Shown: piece by piece, positions 1-8,750 of the stretch
How the letters are laid out: each line of letters starts with the position of its first letter
Position numbering within the stretch: the stretch's first letter is position 1
From: Asticcacaulis benevestitus DSM 16100 = ATCC BAA-896
GTDB lineage: Bacteria > Pseudomonadota > Alphaproteobacteria > Caulobacterales > Caulobacteraceae
Assembly (NCBI RefSeq): GCF_000376105.1
Contig: NZ_AQWM01000026.1
Location: 1-51,218 of the forward strand
Direction: 5' to 3'
Length of the DNA stretch: 51,218 nt
Program-made: the position numbers and the translations under genes
Notes under the pieces: model-generated
The model's input: only the letters and a program-made list of their open reading frames with translations
The model's database searches: none
Told to the model about the DNA's origin: nothing

Positions 1-129
1 GGCACCGGTCATGCCGCTCACCTCCAGCGCCATCAAGCGTTCAGCCGTAAAGCTGATCATGTCGCGCAACAAATCGCTGTCGGAGGTCTTTTCAACAAGC
101 CCTTTCAGGGCCATCATATCGTTGGTCAT
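1..129 (-). CDS. IS256-family transposase, N-terminal part (cut by window edge)
   Basis: Reading leftward from the ATG at 129, the frame stays open for 43 codons to the window edge. The peptide has the typical IS256 transposase opening: a short lead, then ALKGLVEKTSD, LLRDMISF and AERLMALEV. That segment is the N-terminal DNA-binding region; the DDE catalytic core would lie outside the window. No strong ribosome site precedes the ATG. The terminal inverted repeat of the element should lie between about 130 and 300 but cannot be recognised from one end alone. Whether the full gene is intact cannot be judged here. Confidence 0.8.
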   Translation of the reverse strand, partial: MTNDMMALKGLVEKTSDSDLLRDMISFTAERLMALEVSGMTGA

Positions 130-204
130 CGGTGGTCTTTCGTCTCTGGAATGAGTGTAGGAACCCAAACCATATCCGAAAATCACTGATGGCCAACCCC
201 GCTT

Positions 205-276
205 CGCTGAGGCTCGCTTTGCCCTTTGGACGGGCAGCGAGCCTAGCGCTACGCTCTCAACCAATTACACCACGCT
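205..276. repeat. Large hairpin followed by tRNA-like sequence
   Basis: Positions 211-224 and 232-243 form a long stem (GGCTCGCT plus GCCC against GGGC plus AGCGAGCC, with a 2-base bulge), extended outward by CGCT/AGCG at 205-208 and 244-247. Just beyond it, the minus strand at about 276-251 reads GTGTAATTGGTTGAGAGCG, which resembles a tRNA D-arm. No complete tRNA cloverleaf can be built from the flanks. This could be a tRNA remnant or the end of a mobile element. The rest of 130-563 shows further small hairpins (301-317 and 367-380) and no convincing gene. Confidence 0.3.
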
Positions 277-563
277 GTGGGACACGACCGAAGGTAGTTC
301 CGCTTTGTGTAAGCGGGCGAAATAGCTTGAACGTCTCTTAAGGGCCAAAACCGGCGGTTTTCATTCGGCGCTTTAGCGCCTGCCGTATTCATTCTTGATG
401 TTAGGTCCGGCGGAACGATATATAAAGTTCGGAATTCCGCGACCACCTCCCGATCGAAGACTGGTCGGCCTGCAAAATTTGAAATTACTGAGCAAACCAG
501 TGCCTCAGTAGAACTGCTGCCAAGGACTTATTTGAGTGATAAACGTTGGCATCATGGCACGGC

Positions 564-601
564 AAAAAACGAGGCCACAGTAAAATGCGGCCTCGTTTTT
601 T
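564..601. terminator. Perfect 13-bp stem terminator, usable in both directions
   Basis: AAAAAACGAGGCC at 564-576 is the exact reverse complement of GGCCTCGTTTTTT at 589-601, with a 12-base loop. It ends in T6 on both strands, so it can stop transcripts from either side. There is no recognisable gene immediately next to it. It may once have closed a gene lost to insertions, or end an unrecognised RNA. Confidence 0.75.
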
Positions 602-1153
602 AATTGGCCCCGCGCGGGGGGCATGAGGACGATGCTTTCTATGGCATCCATACGTTATTTTCGTGACCCACAAGGGGTCATGTTTAGCAGCCCGTGAAAT
701 CCGTTACGTGGACTAAAGATTCCCGCCTTCGGCATTGAGCTCTGACAGCGCAAAAAGAGTCAAGCGATGCCTGATTATGGATTTGGTTCGGCGGAATATC
801 CAGTTTAAATTCCACGGCATAAGACTCAACTGGCATATGACGTCCGTATGAAATCAACGGTGGAACGCAAAGCTGCGAGGCTCGCAGAGATCTCCACATC
901 AGAATCAGTGATCGATATGCAAAAGCTAGAGCGCTTTTCCATGCTCGATGAGCATATCGCCATTTACGGAAAAAACCGACCTCGCGAATATGACCGACGA
1001 AGAGTTCTTGAAGGCGGTCTTAGGCGAGGAAGTACCAACTCAAGCCCTAACCGGTCTGAGAACGCGTTCCGCACCTATCGCAGGTGGACTCCTGCGAAGT
1101 GCCCGATCTAAACGAACAACATGCCCGTTCTTATCTAGACCGCACAAAGGAAA
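602..1153. other. Intergenic stretch without a convincing gene
   Basis: No family is recognised here. The only weakly suggestive coding signal is a frame from ATG 848 (MKSTVERKAARLAEI...) which, after a one-base shift near 965-975, would continue as LANMTDEEFLKAVLGEEVP in the frame used from 948. Read together they would make an acidic protein of about 100 residues with a frameshift. Neither half has a good ribosome site. The second frame runs into the tRNA-Arg gene, which argues against an intact gene. Confidence 0.25.
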
Positions 1154-1230
1154 TGGCGCACCCGACGAGATTCGAACTCATGACCTACGGTTTAGGAAAC
1201 CGGCGCTCTATCCTGCTGAGCTACGGGTGC
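1154..1230 (-). tRNA. tRNA-Arg (anticodon CCT)
   Basis: The minus strand folds as a complete 77-base tRNA. The acceptor stem is GCACCCG/CGGGTGC with discriminator G and an encoded CCA (1156-1154). The D-arm has GCTC/GAGC, the anticodon loop is TTCCTAA (anticodon CCT), and the T-arm has GTTCGAATC. The first anticodon-stem pair is a mismatch; the other stems are regular. It reads AGG arginine codons. tRNA genes are common targets for integrating elements, which fits the transposase remnants on both sides, but no integrase or repeated tRNA end is visible. Confidence 0.93.
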
Positions 1231-1353
1231 GTTAGGTCCATTCCTAAAGTAAGCCGGCGAGAGGCTCAACAGGCAGAATGAGATTTTCTTCGAAAAGCTC
1301 GACATGCCACGGTCGCATGTGGAAATACCCCACTCACATTCACGCGTAGAGAT

Positions 1354-1629
1354 CCCTTGATGCGTTGTGACAAGCGCTACATGCCATGTTTGGCAAGAGG
1401 CCCAAAATCAGACCGATGCCAACAGACTGACCGACTGGGGGAAGGCCATTGCCAGCGACGAAAGGAGACGGTGCAACGCTCATTCGCTGATGCCAAACAA
1501 CTTCACGGACACCGATTTGTCAGGTTCCGAAGTCTGATCCGTGTCCGCCGGCAATGTTTGCTGGCAAGCACCGCCCAGAATATCAAGGCCATGCCTACGC
1601 AATTGACCAAAAAGGCATCGCCCGCATAA
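1354..1629 (+). pseudogene. 3' remnant of an IS1182/IS5-type DDE transposase
   Basis: The frame at about 1471-1629 encodes RRKETVQRSFADAKQLHGHR followed by a QCLLASTAQNIK-like end. This is the hallmark C-terminus of IS1182-like transposases; the Glu of RRKET is the last catalytic acidic residue of that family. Just upstream, another frame encodes HVWQEAQNQTDANRLTDWGK, the segment that normally precedes it directly. A frameshift near 1460-1470 therefore separates them. Sequence before about 1354 no longer matches and contains stops. The N-terminal two thirds are missing, so the gene is dead. The end overlaps no other gene. Confidence 0.75.
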
Positions 1630-1685
1630 CGCCCAGCCCCGCCCGCACAACAATTCCTACAAACAGAGAAGCCAACCAACCGGCC

Positions 1686-1753
1686 AAAAATAAACCCCGC
1701 CAAATGACGGGGTTTATCGTAGTCTGGAGCGCCGTCAGCGATGACGGCGCTCC
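1686..1753 (-). terminator. Tandem hairpins ending the TonB receptor transcript
   Basis: Two hairpins follow the stop codon of the leftward TonB receptor gene. The first met by the polymerase has perfect 12-bp arms (1742-1753 and 1726-1737) around a 4-base loop. The second has 10-bp arms (1708-1717 and 1690-1699) and is followed on the minus strand by a T-run (1690-1686), as in an intrinsic terminator. The first hairpin may protect the 3' end of the mRNA. Confidence 0.75.
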
Positions 1754-1780
1754 TTCTCGTTTTCAGGATCAGATGCTTGC

Positions 1781-4700
1781 TTAGAAACTGTATTTCAGTC
1801 CTGCCATGACAGAGTAAAGCGTCGCCGACTGACTGACCGTCGGCGTTGTCATGGTCGTCGAAACGCTGGAAATCTGATAACCGGCGCAAACGGCGCTGGC
1901 GGCCGAAACCACCGCTCCCGTGGCATCTGTACAAGCCACCTTATAGATCGGCGTACCCTGACGCCCATCTAAACCGTACTCAGCCACAACACCCCACTTC
2001 TTGTTGAGCAGGTTGCCCAGGTTGAAGATATCGAGCGTCGCAGTCAGCTTATGACCTTCAAGCATCGGAACGGGAAGCTCCTGGGACAGGTGCAGATCCC
2101 AGCGCTTGACGTCCGGGTTGCGGTTGGAGCCCTTGGTCAGGATCCCGGTCGGCAGGCCAAACTTGTCGACGATCTTCTGCAGGTTGGTCAGATCGGCAGA
2201 CGTCTTGAAATAAACCGGCACGTTTCCGGTCATGAAGCCAAGGGTGTTGCCGGACATCGGCGTCGACATTTGCGGTATGAAGGCCAACTGATTGTTGGAC
2301 ACCACGCCGAACACCTGACCACGTGCGGCCGAACCCGCGTCAGCCACATAGAAGCTCAACGGGCGGCCATCATGCAGATCGCCAAACAGGGTGATGTTGG
2401 TCTTGGCGCCGCGGATGAACTCGACCTCATAGCTCGCGTTGAACTTGTAACCACGGTAGATTTCGAAAGAAGACTTGCCAAGCGTCGGCGCATTCGGATC
2501 TTCAAGTGAAATCTGGTCGCCATAGTTCGAACCGCCGCAGCAGTCGGTCGTGGCGAATTCCGGCACGCCGCCATACTGGTTGGTCTTCTGGTTGGTATAG
2601 GCGGCCGACAAGTCGAGATGGTCTGGCACGCGGAAGAGGTTCAGGGTGTCGAAGCTCTTGGTCGCCGAGAAGGCAATGGTGCGGCTCGACGATTCCTGGG
2701 CCGGGTTATAGGCCTGGATGTCATAGCCAGAGCCCGGATTAGCCAGATCGAGGTCGTTGGTGCCGTCGGCATTCTTCGCGGTGTCGAGGCCGAGTGTCGT
2801 GCGGTTGGCAAAGATCGAGACGTTGCGGGTATCCAGCGTCGTGCCGGTGGTCGCCCCAACAGAAAGCCCGTCGTAACGCATACGGCCGTCGGGTGTATAC
2901 TGCTGCACGCCGTTGATGGTCAGGGCGCGGGCGCGAACATCGCGGAACGCCAGGCCGGTGTGGCTGCGAACAAACACAGCATCAAGACCCAGAACCACGC
3001 CGATCGGGGTTTGGTAGTGCGTCGACAGGTTCAGCTTCCAGTCAGACGGCATCTCGAAGCCAGGCGCGATGCTGTTGGTATTGGCGACACGCACCAGGCC
3101 CGGATTGAGCGACAGCAAAGACGTGGCGGAGGACGGAACGCCCTGAGCGAAGGTGGCGTCTGACTTGTTGATGTTCATCAGAGCCGACGCCGTCGGATCG
3201 CTGGCGGCGAAGACTGTACCTGAGTTGGTTTCCTTGAAGGTGCCGTCGAGTTGGCGCTGCAAGGTGAAGGTCGCCGTCAGGATGCCGGTGTTGCCGAAGC
3301 GATTAGACAAGAAGACGTCCGGCAGGCCGCCCGTGTAGAGGCCAAAGCTGGCCGAGGCGTCGAGCGTACCCTCTTCATTATGCCACTTTGCGCCGACACG
3401 CGGCTGCAGCACGCTTAGGCCATCATAAGTGACTTGATTGTCGTAGCCATTGCGTGCCGTGAAGTTCGCGTTGAGTGCGGGCTTGTCGTCCATGTTCCAG
3501 AAGTCATAACGCAGACCATAGTTGACGGTCAGATTTTCCATCGGATCGAAGGTATCCTGCACGAACAGCGTGTTGTTCATGTAGGAGAAATCAGCCGCCG
3601 CCTTGCCAGCATCGCCGGAAGGATTGTTGTTGTAGAACAACTGATCGACCTTGCCGTCGCTGAAGGATTTCTGGCTGTCGAAATAGTAAAGGCCATTGGC
3701 GGCCTGAACGAACAGGTTGTAGATGCCGATTTGCTTGCCCTGATAGCCCCCCTTGATCGAGTGGCTGCCGAGACGATAGGTGCCGACAAATTCACCCGAA
3801 TTGTTGGTGGTCTTCAGGACGTTGGCCTGACGGTACTGGTCGGGGCCAAAGTTGAGCGTCAGCTTGCCGGTCGTACAGCTGCTGACCGAGGCCAGGCTGG
3901 TGGCGTCGGTACAGACCTGAATGCCGGAGAAGCCCTGACCTTCCGGCGGCATCTGACCGCGCTGGTAGTTGCGCATGGTGATGCGCGCTTCCGTCGAGAA
4001 ATTATCGTTCCAGCGCGAGTTGAGCTGCAGGGCGTAATTGTCTTCGTTTTCCGGCTGTGTGTACCAGTTAGTGTTGAGGTAAAGCGCCGGCGACGAGTTG
4101 GGCGCCCCTTTCCAGGTATTAGAGAAAGCGTGACGGTAGGTGAAGGAGACGCGCTGACCTTCCATGACGTTCCAGTCGAGCTTGACCGAGTACTTTTCGT
4201 CCTTGAACGGCGTGGTCAGCGGGATCGCGCCCGGATTGAGCGCAGCCGAGGCGGCATAGCTGGACCAAGGCGCCACGATGGAATCGATATAGGATTGATT
4301 GATCGGCACGAACGGCGGCGGCGCAACCGTATTGTCTGTATAGCCCAAGCTGGTGCCGAAACCACCGCCGTCCGGACCGGCGGCAACGACCGAAGCCGAG
4401 GTATATTTTTCATAGGAGGTGGCGAAGAAAAGCTTATCCTTCAGGATCGGACCTGACAGGAAGAAGCCATAGTTTTCGTCGGGAACGTAGAGCTTCAGCT
4501 TGTTGGAAACGCCAGTGTCGGGATGATAAAGCTGGTTGCCGTTCCAAGCCTTGTTGCGGAAATTATCGAACAGCGAGCCATGGAAGCTGTTGTTACCTGA
4601 GCGCAAGACCAGGTTGAGCGAGCCGCCGGTGAAATCGCCTTCTTCGACGTCGGCCGGGACGGCCTGAACCGTCATCTGCTCAACGGCTTCGATTGAGATC

Positions 4701-5341
4701 GGGCCCAGATTGGTCGACAGGCCACCGGTGTTCAAACCGAAGTCATCGTTCGAGCGCACACCATCGATGGTGATGCGGTTGGCGCGCGGGGCGGAGCCTG
4801 CGATATAGAGGCCGCCGGACGGACCGGTGCTGCGGGTATTGGGATCGAGATTGGTCAGGGGGTCACGGCGTGCCGCTTCACGAATATCGCGCTTGTAGGT
4901 CACGACTTCCGCCAGTTCGGCGCGGCCCATGCGGGTGCGCGAACCAGGATTGGACAGGATGGTCGTGCGCTTTCCGGTCACCACAACGGTCGTAGCGCCG
5001 ACCTCTTCCATGGCAATATCAAGCTTTTGCTGGTCACCCAGGGTGAGATAAACGTCGCTCGTCTGGCTGTCTTTCAGGCCGGCAGCGGTAATGTCGATCT
5101 CGTAAGGGCCACCCACTTTCAGGCCTGACACATCATACCGCCCATCGGCGCCCGTGCGAGCGACAGCACGCGTGCCGCTGGACACATGGACGATCGTGAC
5201 GGTGGCGTCGGCCACAGGCGCGCCCTTGGTATCCGTAACGACGCCACGTATGGCAGCCGTTGTCTGTTGTGCGTATACGGCCGGCGCGGAGGCGGCCATC
5301 AGCGCCACGGCGGCAGCGCCGAGCATATATTTGTTGAACAT
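1781..5341 (-). CDS. Oar-like TonB-dependent receptor with carboxypeptidase-regulatory-like domain
   Basis: A 1186-residue outer-membrane receptor. The start was set at ATG 5341 because a clean signal peptide (MFNKYMLGAAAVALMAAS...AQ) begins there; an upstream in-frame start at 5392 adds a charged lead not typical of exported proteins. After the signal comes a CarboxypepD_reg beta-sandwich at about residues 28-110 (IRGVVTDTKGAPVADATV). Then there is a TonB-box-like ATTVVVTGKR, a plug domain at about 130-260 and a long beta-barrel. The protein ends in aromatic Phe (GLKYSF), as outer-membrane barrels do. The length fits the Oar/TonB_dep_Rec group, which in this lineage often imports oligosaccharides or peptides. 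The ligand cannot be read from the sequence. It is transcribed alone, divergently from the S1/P1 nuclease gene. Confidence 0.9.
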   Translation of the reverse strand: MFNKYMLGAAAVALMAASAPAVYAQQTTAAIRGVVTDTKGAPVADATVTIVHVSSGTRAVARTGADGRYDVSGLKVGGPYEIDITAAGLKDSQTSDVYLTLGDQQKLDIAMEEVGATTVVVTGKRTTILSNPGSRTRMGRAELAEVVTYKRDIREAARRDPLTNLDPNTRSTGPSGGLYIAGSAPRANRITIDGVRSNDDFGLNTGGLSTNLGPISIEAVEQMTVQAVPADVEEGDFTGGSLNLVLRSGNNSFHGSLFDNFRNKAWNGNQLYHPDTGVSNKLKLYVPDENYGFFLSGPILKDKLFFATSYEKYTSASVVAAGPDGGGFGTSLGYTDNTVAPPPFVPINQSYIDSIVAPWSSYAASAALNPGAIPLTTPFKDEKYSVKLDWNVMEGQRVSFTYRHAFSNTWKGAPNSSPALYLNTNWYTQPENEDNYALQLNSRWNDNFSTEARITMRNYQRGQMPPEGQGFSGIQVCTDATSLASVSSCTTGKLTLNFGPDQYRQANVLKTTNNSGEFVGTYRLGSHSIKGGYQGKQIGIYNLFVQAANGLYYFDSQKSFSDGKVDQLFYNNNPSGDAGKAAADFSYMNNTLFVQDTFDPMENLTVNYGLRYDFWNMDDKPALNANFTARNGYDNQVTYDGLSVLQPRVGAKWHNEEGTLDASASFGLYTGGLPDVFLSNRFGNTGILTATFTLQRQLDGTFKETNSGTVFAASDPTASALMNINKSDATFAQGVPSSATSLLSLNPGLVRVANTNSIAPGFEMPSDWKLNLSTHYQTPIGVVLGLDAVFVRSHTGLAFRDVRARALTINGVQQYTPDGRMRYDGLSVGATTGTTLDTRNVSIFANRTTLGLDTAKNADGTNDLDLANPGSGYDIQAYNPAQESSSRTIAFSATKSFDTLNLFRVPDHLDLSAAYTNQKTNQYGGVPEFATTDCCGGSNYGDQISLEDPNAPTLGKSSFEIYRGYKFNASYEVEFIRGAKTNITLFGDLHDGRPLSFYVADAGSAARGQVFGVVSNNQLAFIPQMSTPMSGNTLGFMTGNVPVYFKTSADLTNLQKIVDKFGLPTGILTKGSNRNPDVKRWDLHLSQELPVPMLEGHKLTATLDIFNLGNLLNKKWGVVAEYGLDGRQGTPIYKVACTDATGAVVSAASAVCAGYQISSVSTTMTTPTVSQSATLYSVMAGLKYSF

Positions 5342-5620
5342 TGAGCTATCCCGTTTGAGTATGAGCGAGGCGTTGAAATCGACCCGGCGCAACGAGATGC
5401 GTATGAAATTAGCATGACACTTTTGTTGCGCCGCAGCGCACTTCTAAGAAATAAGTTGCCGTGCGGTCAAAATGCCACAACGGTGACGTACTTATTGAAA
5501 TGTATGTCCTTTTTGAAATTTCAGGTTGCAAAATGGAGGCTTTGTCATCCGCCTGAAATAGGCGTAGTTTAGAGCAAAGTGTGCGGCGCACAATGACATT
5601 GCACCTCAAGGAGATACGCG

Positions 5621-6646
5621 ATGAGGCTGAAGACGTTTCCAATAGTGCTCGTGGCCGTTGCCATAGCCATAACCGCGATCGCGCCGTCCTCCGCATCGGC
5701 CTGGGGCGATTCAGGCCACCGCATGATCGGCGAAGCCGCTATGCGCCGGTTGCCGAAGGGACTGCCAGCTTTCCTCTATACCGCGGCCTCGATCAGCGAT
5801 GTCGGCCAGTATTCGCGTGAGCCCGACCTGTGGCGCAAGGCGGGTCTTGTGCATGATGCCGACCGCGATCCGGCGCATCTGATAAGGCTCGATGACACCG
5901 GAATTTCACTGGCAGGCATGGGACTCACCGATCTGCCGGCCACGCGCTCGCTTTACGAAGCGGCGGTGCGCGCTAAAGGCGTCGATCCGGTGCTCGCAGG
6001 CTACCTGCCCTACAGTTTGGCCGATGCCCATTTGCAGGTGACCAAGGACATGGCCTTTCTGCGCCTCATCGCCTTGGCTGACACGCACGAAAAAGATCCG
6101 GCGAAACGAGCGTGGCTCAAGGAAGCGTTGCGCCGCCGCCAGGACCTGACCCTGCGCGACATCGGCATCCTCTCCCACTATATCGCAGATGCCGCACAGC
6201 CGATGCATATGTCAGTACACTATGACGGCTGGGGGGATTTCCCAAATCCAAAGGGCTTCACGACCGCGCATATCCACTGGCCTCTGGAGGGCGCCTACGT
6301 GCGGCAGAACGTAACCCTCAAGGCTGTGCTGCAGGACATGGCGCCCTACGCGCCGTGCGCGGACAAGGTTGAGGTCTGCATAGCGCAGCGCCTGGAACGT
6401 GATTTCGATCAGATTATGCCGCTGTACGCATTGGAAAAAGATGGCGGCTTCAAGCCCGGCGATTCCAGGGGCGGCGCCTACATGACCGGCCGGCTAGCGC
6501 ACGGCGCCTCAGATCTTCGCGATATGTTGGGTGAGGCCTGGCGCGACTCTGCGAACATGACGATCAATTTCGCCGAGCAGACCTACATGGATGCAGAAGC
6601 CGGTCATATCCCAGACCTCTACGCGCTTTTGGCCGGAGAAAGCTAA
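5621..6646 (+). CDS. Secreted S1/P1-type nuclease family protein
   Basis: A 341-residue zinc-dependent phosphodiesterase-fold protein. The signal peptide covers residues 1-27 and ends SASA, leaving Trp28 as the mature N-terminus. In S1/P1 nucleases this Trp supplies both its amino group and backbone carbonyl to the zinc cluster. WGDSGHR follows at once. Further zinc-ligand motifs are DAHLQ (about residue 135) and LSHYIADAAQPMHM followed by HYDGWGD (about 190-210). These match the conserved His and Asp ligands of the S1-P1 nuclease/phospholipase C superfamily. The ATG at 5621 has AAGGAG seven bases upstream. It would degrade nucleic acids or phosphoesters in the periplasm or outside the cell. 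Substrate is uncertain because some family members act on phospholipids. Confidence 0.85.
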   Translation: MRLKTFPIVLVAVAIAITAIAPSSASAWGDSGHRMIGEAAMRRLPKGLPAFLYTAASISDVGQYSREPDLWRKAGLVHDADRDPAHLIRLDDTGISLAGMGLTDLPATRSLYEAAVRAKGVDPVLAGYLPYSLADAHLQVTKDMAFLRLIALADTHEKDPAKRAWLKEALRRRQDLTLRDIGILSHYIADAAQPMHMSVHYDGWGDFPNPKGFTTAHIHWPLEGAYVRQNVTLKAVLQDMAPYAPCADKVEVCIAQRLERDFDQIMPLYALEKDGGFKPGDSRGGAYMTGRLAHGASDLRDMLGEAWRDSANMTINFAEQTYMDAEAGHIPDLYALLAGES

Positions 6647-6803
6647 AGTGATGAGCAAGCATCGATATCTGTGCCATCGTACATTCGAAATCCAGCTGAC
6701 GTCTTTTGACGGCGGTCTGCCAACTGGCTGCGTCCGAGGTATCACGCCTTGACGGTTGCCTTATCGGGTGAAAGATCTCTCGTGTGGCATCGAGATACTC
6801 AGG

Positions 6804-7097
6804 TCAGCGCCGCAGGTATTTCAGCAAGCGGTCCCGGTTGATATTCACCGCAATAACGACCAGCGCGGCGACCGCTATGCAGCCGCACCAGACGACCGTG
6901 CCGTAGGCAAAGCCCACTGTGAAACCTGCCACAAGCCAGGCCGCGAACAGAAGGCCGAAGCCCCCTGCCCGCAGACTTAGGCTAAGAGGCCGGGCCAGTT
7001 TGGCGCCGAACCACTCCTGCTGATGTCGGCTCATGGCCGCCAGCAGCAGGGCGAACGCCCCCAGACACAACAGAAAAATGAAGGCGTCGCTCATCAT
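6804..7097 (-). CDS. DUF3325 membrane protein of the iron-uptake PepSY operon
   Basis: A 97-residue protein of three hydrophobic segments (about residues 5-22, 42-62 and 66-85). A His-Gln-rich short loop (SRHQQEWFG) follows the first helix and the C-terminus is basic (NRDRLLKYLRR), as in DUF3325. Its ATG overlaps the stop of the upstream 20-codon frame by one base (TGATG), so translation is probably coupled to it. DUF3325, PepSY and DUF3649 genes are repeatedly found together in proteobacterial siderophore-uptake loci. The protein probably assists the PepSY membrane protein, but its biochemical role is not known. Confidence 0.85.
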   Translation of the reverse strand: MMSDAFIFLLCLGAFALLLAAMSRHQQEWFGAKLARPLSLSLRAGGFGLLFAAWLVAGFTVGFAYGTVVWCGCIAVAALVVIAVNINRDRLLKYLRR

Positions 7098-7159
7098 CAG
7101 TCTGCGATGTAGGACATGGTGGCGAACAGGACGGCACTCACGGCTATGATCTTGAACAT
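7097..7159 (-). CDS. 20-residue hydrophobic peptide inside the PepSY operon
   Basis: A tiny frame of 20 codons plus stop, starting at ATG 7159. It has an excellent ribosome site, AAGGAG at 7171-7166, six bases before the ATG. The peptide (MFKIIAVSAVLFATMSYIAD) is one hydrophobic helix with a Lys near the start and an acidic end, so it could span the membrane once. Its TGA shares a base with the ATG of the DUF3325 gene. It sits between the PepSY gene stop (7176) and DUF3325. It may be a true small membrane protein or a leader that couples ribosomes to DUF3325. I do not recognise a family. Confidence 0.6.
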   Translation of the reverse strand: MFKIIAVSAVLFATMSYIAD

Positions 7160-7175
7160 GGCGGTCTCCTTCGGC

Positions 7176-8750
7176 TTAAGCGGGTTCGGGTTGGGTTTTG
7201 CTGGCCTTTGTCTTCGCCTTGACCATCGGTTTGTGACGCGCGACCTTCCTTGCGGCAAAAGCAAAGCCAATAGCCGTCAGTACCATCAGGCCATCGAAGC
7301 TGAGAAAAAGGATATCGCCGCTGACAAGGCTGTGGATAAGTCCGCGCGGCGTGGTGATCGCATTGACCACCGGCACCAACGCGAACAGACCAGCACAAAC
7401 GCTCAGGGCCTCGACCCAGCCCCTTTTGGCCGGCCGCGCAAAGCCCCAGACCAGCACCGCTCCCCAGGCGATGAACAGGCTGTGGATCTCCCAATCGGCC
7501 CGTGCGGTCATGCCGAGCGGCAGCAGTCGGTTGGCGAGAAAATAGATGGCGATGCCCGCAGGGAAGCCGACGATGCAGCCGATATTGAGCTTTTCTACCA
7601 GTTTGAAACCAATGTGAGGACGCGCAGGATCGGGCAATTTCAGGCGGCGTTTGCTCGTCCATAAAACCAGCCCTGTGGCGATCATCATGGTCCCGCCGAT
7701 GCCACCGATAAAATAGAGCCAGCGCAGCACGGCACCGGCATAGCGGCCGGCGTGCAGACCGACCATCACGCTTTCGGTCTTTGCTTCAACGCCGCGCACC
7801 GGCGAGACCCATAAAATCTGTCCGGTCACGCCGTCAAACTGCACACTGTCGCCGCGCGTCTGCATGCGTTTATCCGGCGCGCTCGTCGCCGTCAGGGTGG
7901 CGCCAGCATTGCCGGGATTGACGGCGCTGAGATAGGCGATGCCGGCGCCCTCCCAGCGCTGACGGGTGGTTTCAAACACCTTGTCGAGATTGATAAATGC
8001 CGCCGGCTTGCCGGTCGGTTCGCGCGTCGGGGCGACAGGATAAAGCGCCGCGTAATAGCTCTCTTCGGTCATCCCACTCGCCTTGATTGGCCACGGCATG
8101 TAGAGCGAGGCCAGCGTGACCAGACCGGTATAGGTGATCATCAGGATAAACGGCAGGGCCACAACGGCGCTGACATTGTGCGCGTCGAGCCACGATCTCT
8201 GCCCCTTGCCAAAGCGCAGCATAAAAAAGTCAGCGAATATTTTCTTGTGCGTGACGATACCGGTGATGCAGGCGGTCAGCATCATGATGGCGCAAAAGCC
8301 TACGATCCAGCGCGCCCAGATGACCGGGATATAGTGCAGATCATAATGGAAGCGATAGAGGAAGTAGCCGCCTTGTGTATCGCGCCCTGCCGCCTTTTGC
8401 CCCGTGGCCGCGTCAAGCCTGACTGTATCCTTTTCCCAGTCACGCACGGCGTCCTTGCCGGCTTCAGGTTTCGGCGTCCAGTACACCTCGACCGGCCCGC
8501 CGCGCTTGCCCGGCAGATAGATATCCCAGGCCACGGCCTCGGGCTGGTTCGTGCGCAACCAGGTCATGGCATTTTGCGCGGCGACCTGCGATGTGACGAC
8601 GACCGTCTGCTCCGGGGTCATCCAGCGCGTGATCTCATACTGGAAATAGGCGGAGGTGCCGCTCAGGAAGATGACGAACAAGAACCAGCCGACCAGAAGC
8701 CCTGTCCAGGTATGCAGCCACGCCATGCTTTGCCGGAACGCGCCCTTCAT
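7176..8750 (-). CDS. PepSY-associated TM helix protein, putative siderophore-iron reductase
   Basis: A 524-residue inner-membrane protein of the PepSY_TM family (FpvG/PiuB-like). The N-terminal membrane anchor is WLHTWTGLLVGWFLFVIFLSG (about residues 10-31). Periplasmic PepSY regions follow, with paired helices at about residues 140-165 and 190-220 and further helices at about 335-365 and in the last 150 residues. His residues in HTWTG, HYDLHYIP and HNVSAV lie at membrane boundaries, where family members are thought to bind heme. Such proteins reduce Fe(III) released from siderophores in the periplasm. The gene start overlaps the DUF3649 stop by 4 bases (ATGA), placing it second in the operon. 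Naming is by family and context; the siderophore is unknown. Confidence 0.85.
   Translation of the reverse strand: MKGAFRQSMAWLHTWTGLLVGWFLFVIFLSGTSAYFQYEITRWMTPEQTVVVTSQVAAQNAMTWLRTNQPEAVAWDIYLPGKRGGPVEVYWTPKPEAGKDAVRDWEKDTVRLDAATGQKAAGRDTQGGYFLYRFHYDLHYIPVIWARWIVGFCAIMMLTACITGIVTHKKIFADFFMLRFGKGQRSWLDAHNVSAVVALPFILMITYTGLVTLASLYMPWPIKASGMTEESYYAALYPVAPTREPTGKPAAFINLDKVFETTRQRWEGAGIAYLSAVNPGNAGATLTATSAPDKRMQTRGDSVQFDGVTGQILWVSPVRGVEAKTESVMVGLHAGRYAGAVLRWLYFIGGIGGTMMIATGLVLWTSKRRLKLPDPARPHIGFKLVEKLNIGCIVGFPAGIAIYFLANRLLPLGMTARADWEIHSLFIAWGAVLVWGFARPAKRGWVEALSVCAGLFALVPVVNAITTPRGLIHSLVSGDILFLSFDGLMVLTAIGFAFAARKVARHKPMVKAKTKASKTQPEPA

Noticed and set aside
132..446. Two short frames in the hairpin region
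   Set aside because: They translate the stem-loop and tRNA-like sequence in both directions; no ribosome site or family.
948..1235. 95-codon frame ending in ...GAPDEIRTHDLRFRKPALYP
   Set aside because: The C-terminal part is a translation of the tRNA-Arg gene, a well-known artefact in protein databases.
3434..4456. Long open frame (340 codons) on the plus strand inside the TonB receptor gene
   Set aside because: It is antisense to a clear receptor, has no family motif, signal or ribosome site, and is a high-GC shadow frame.
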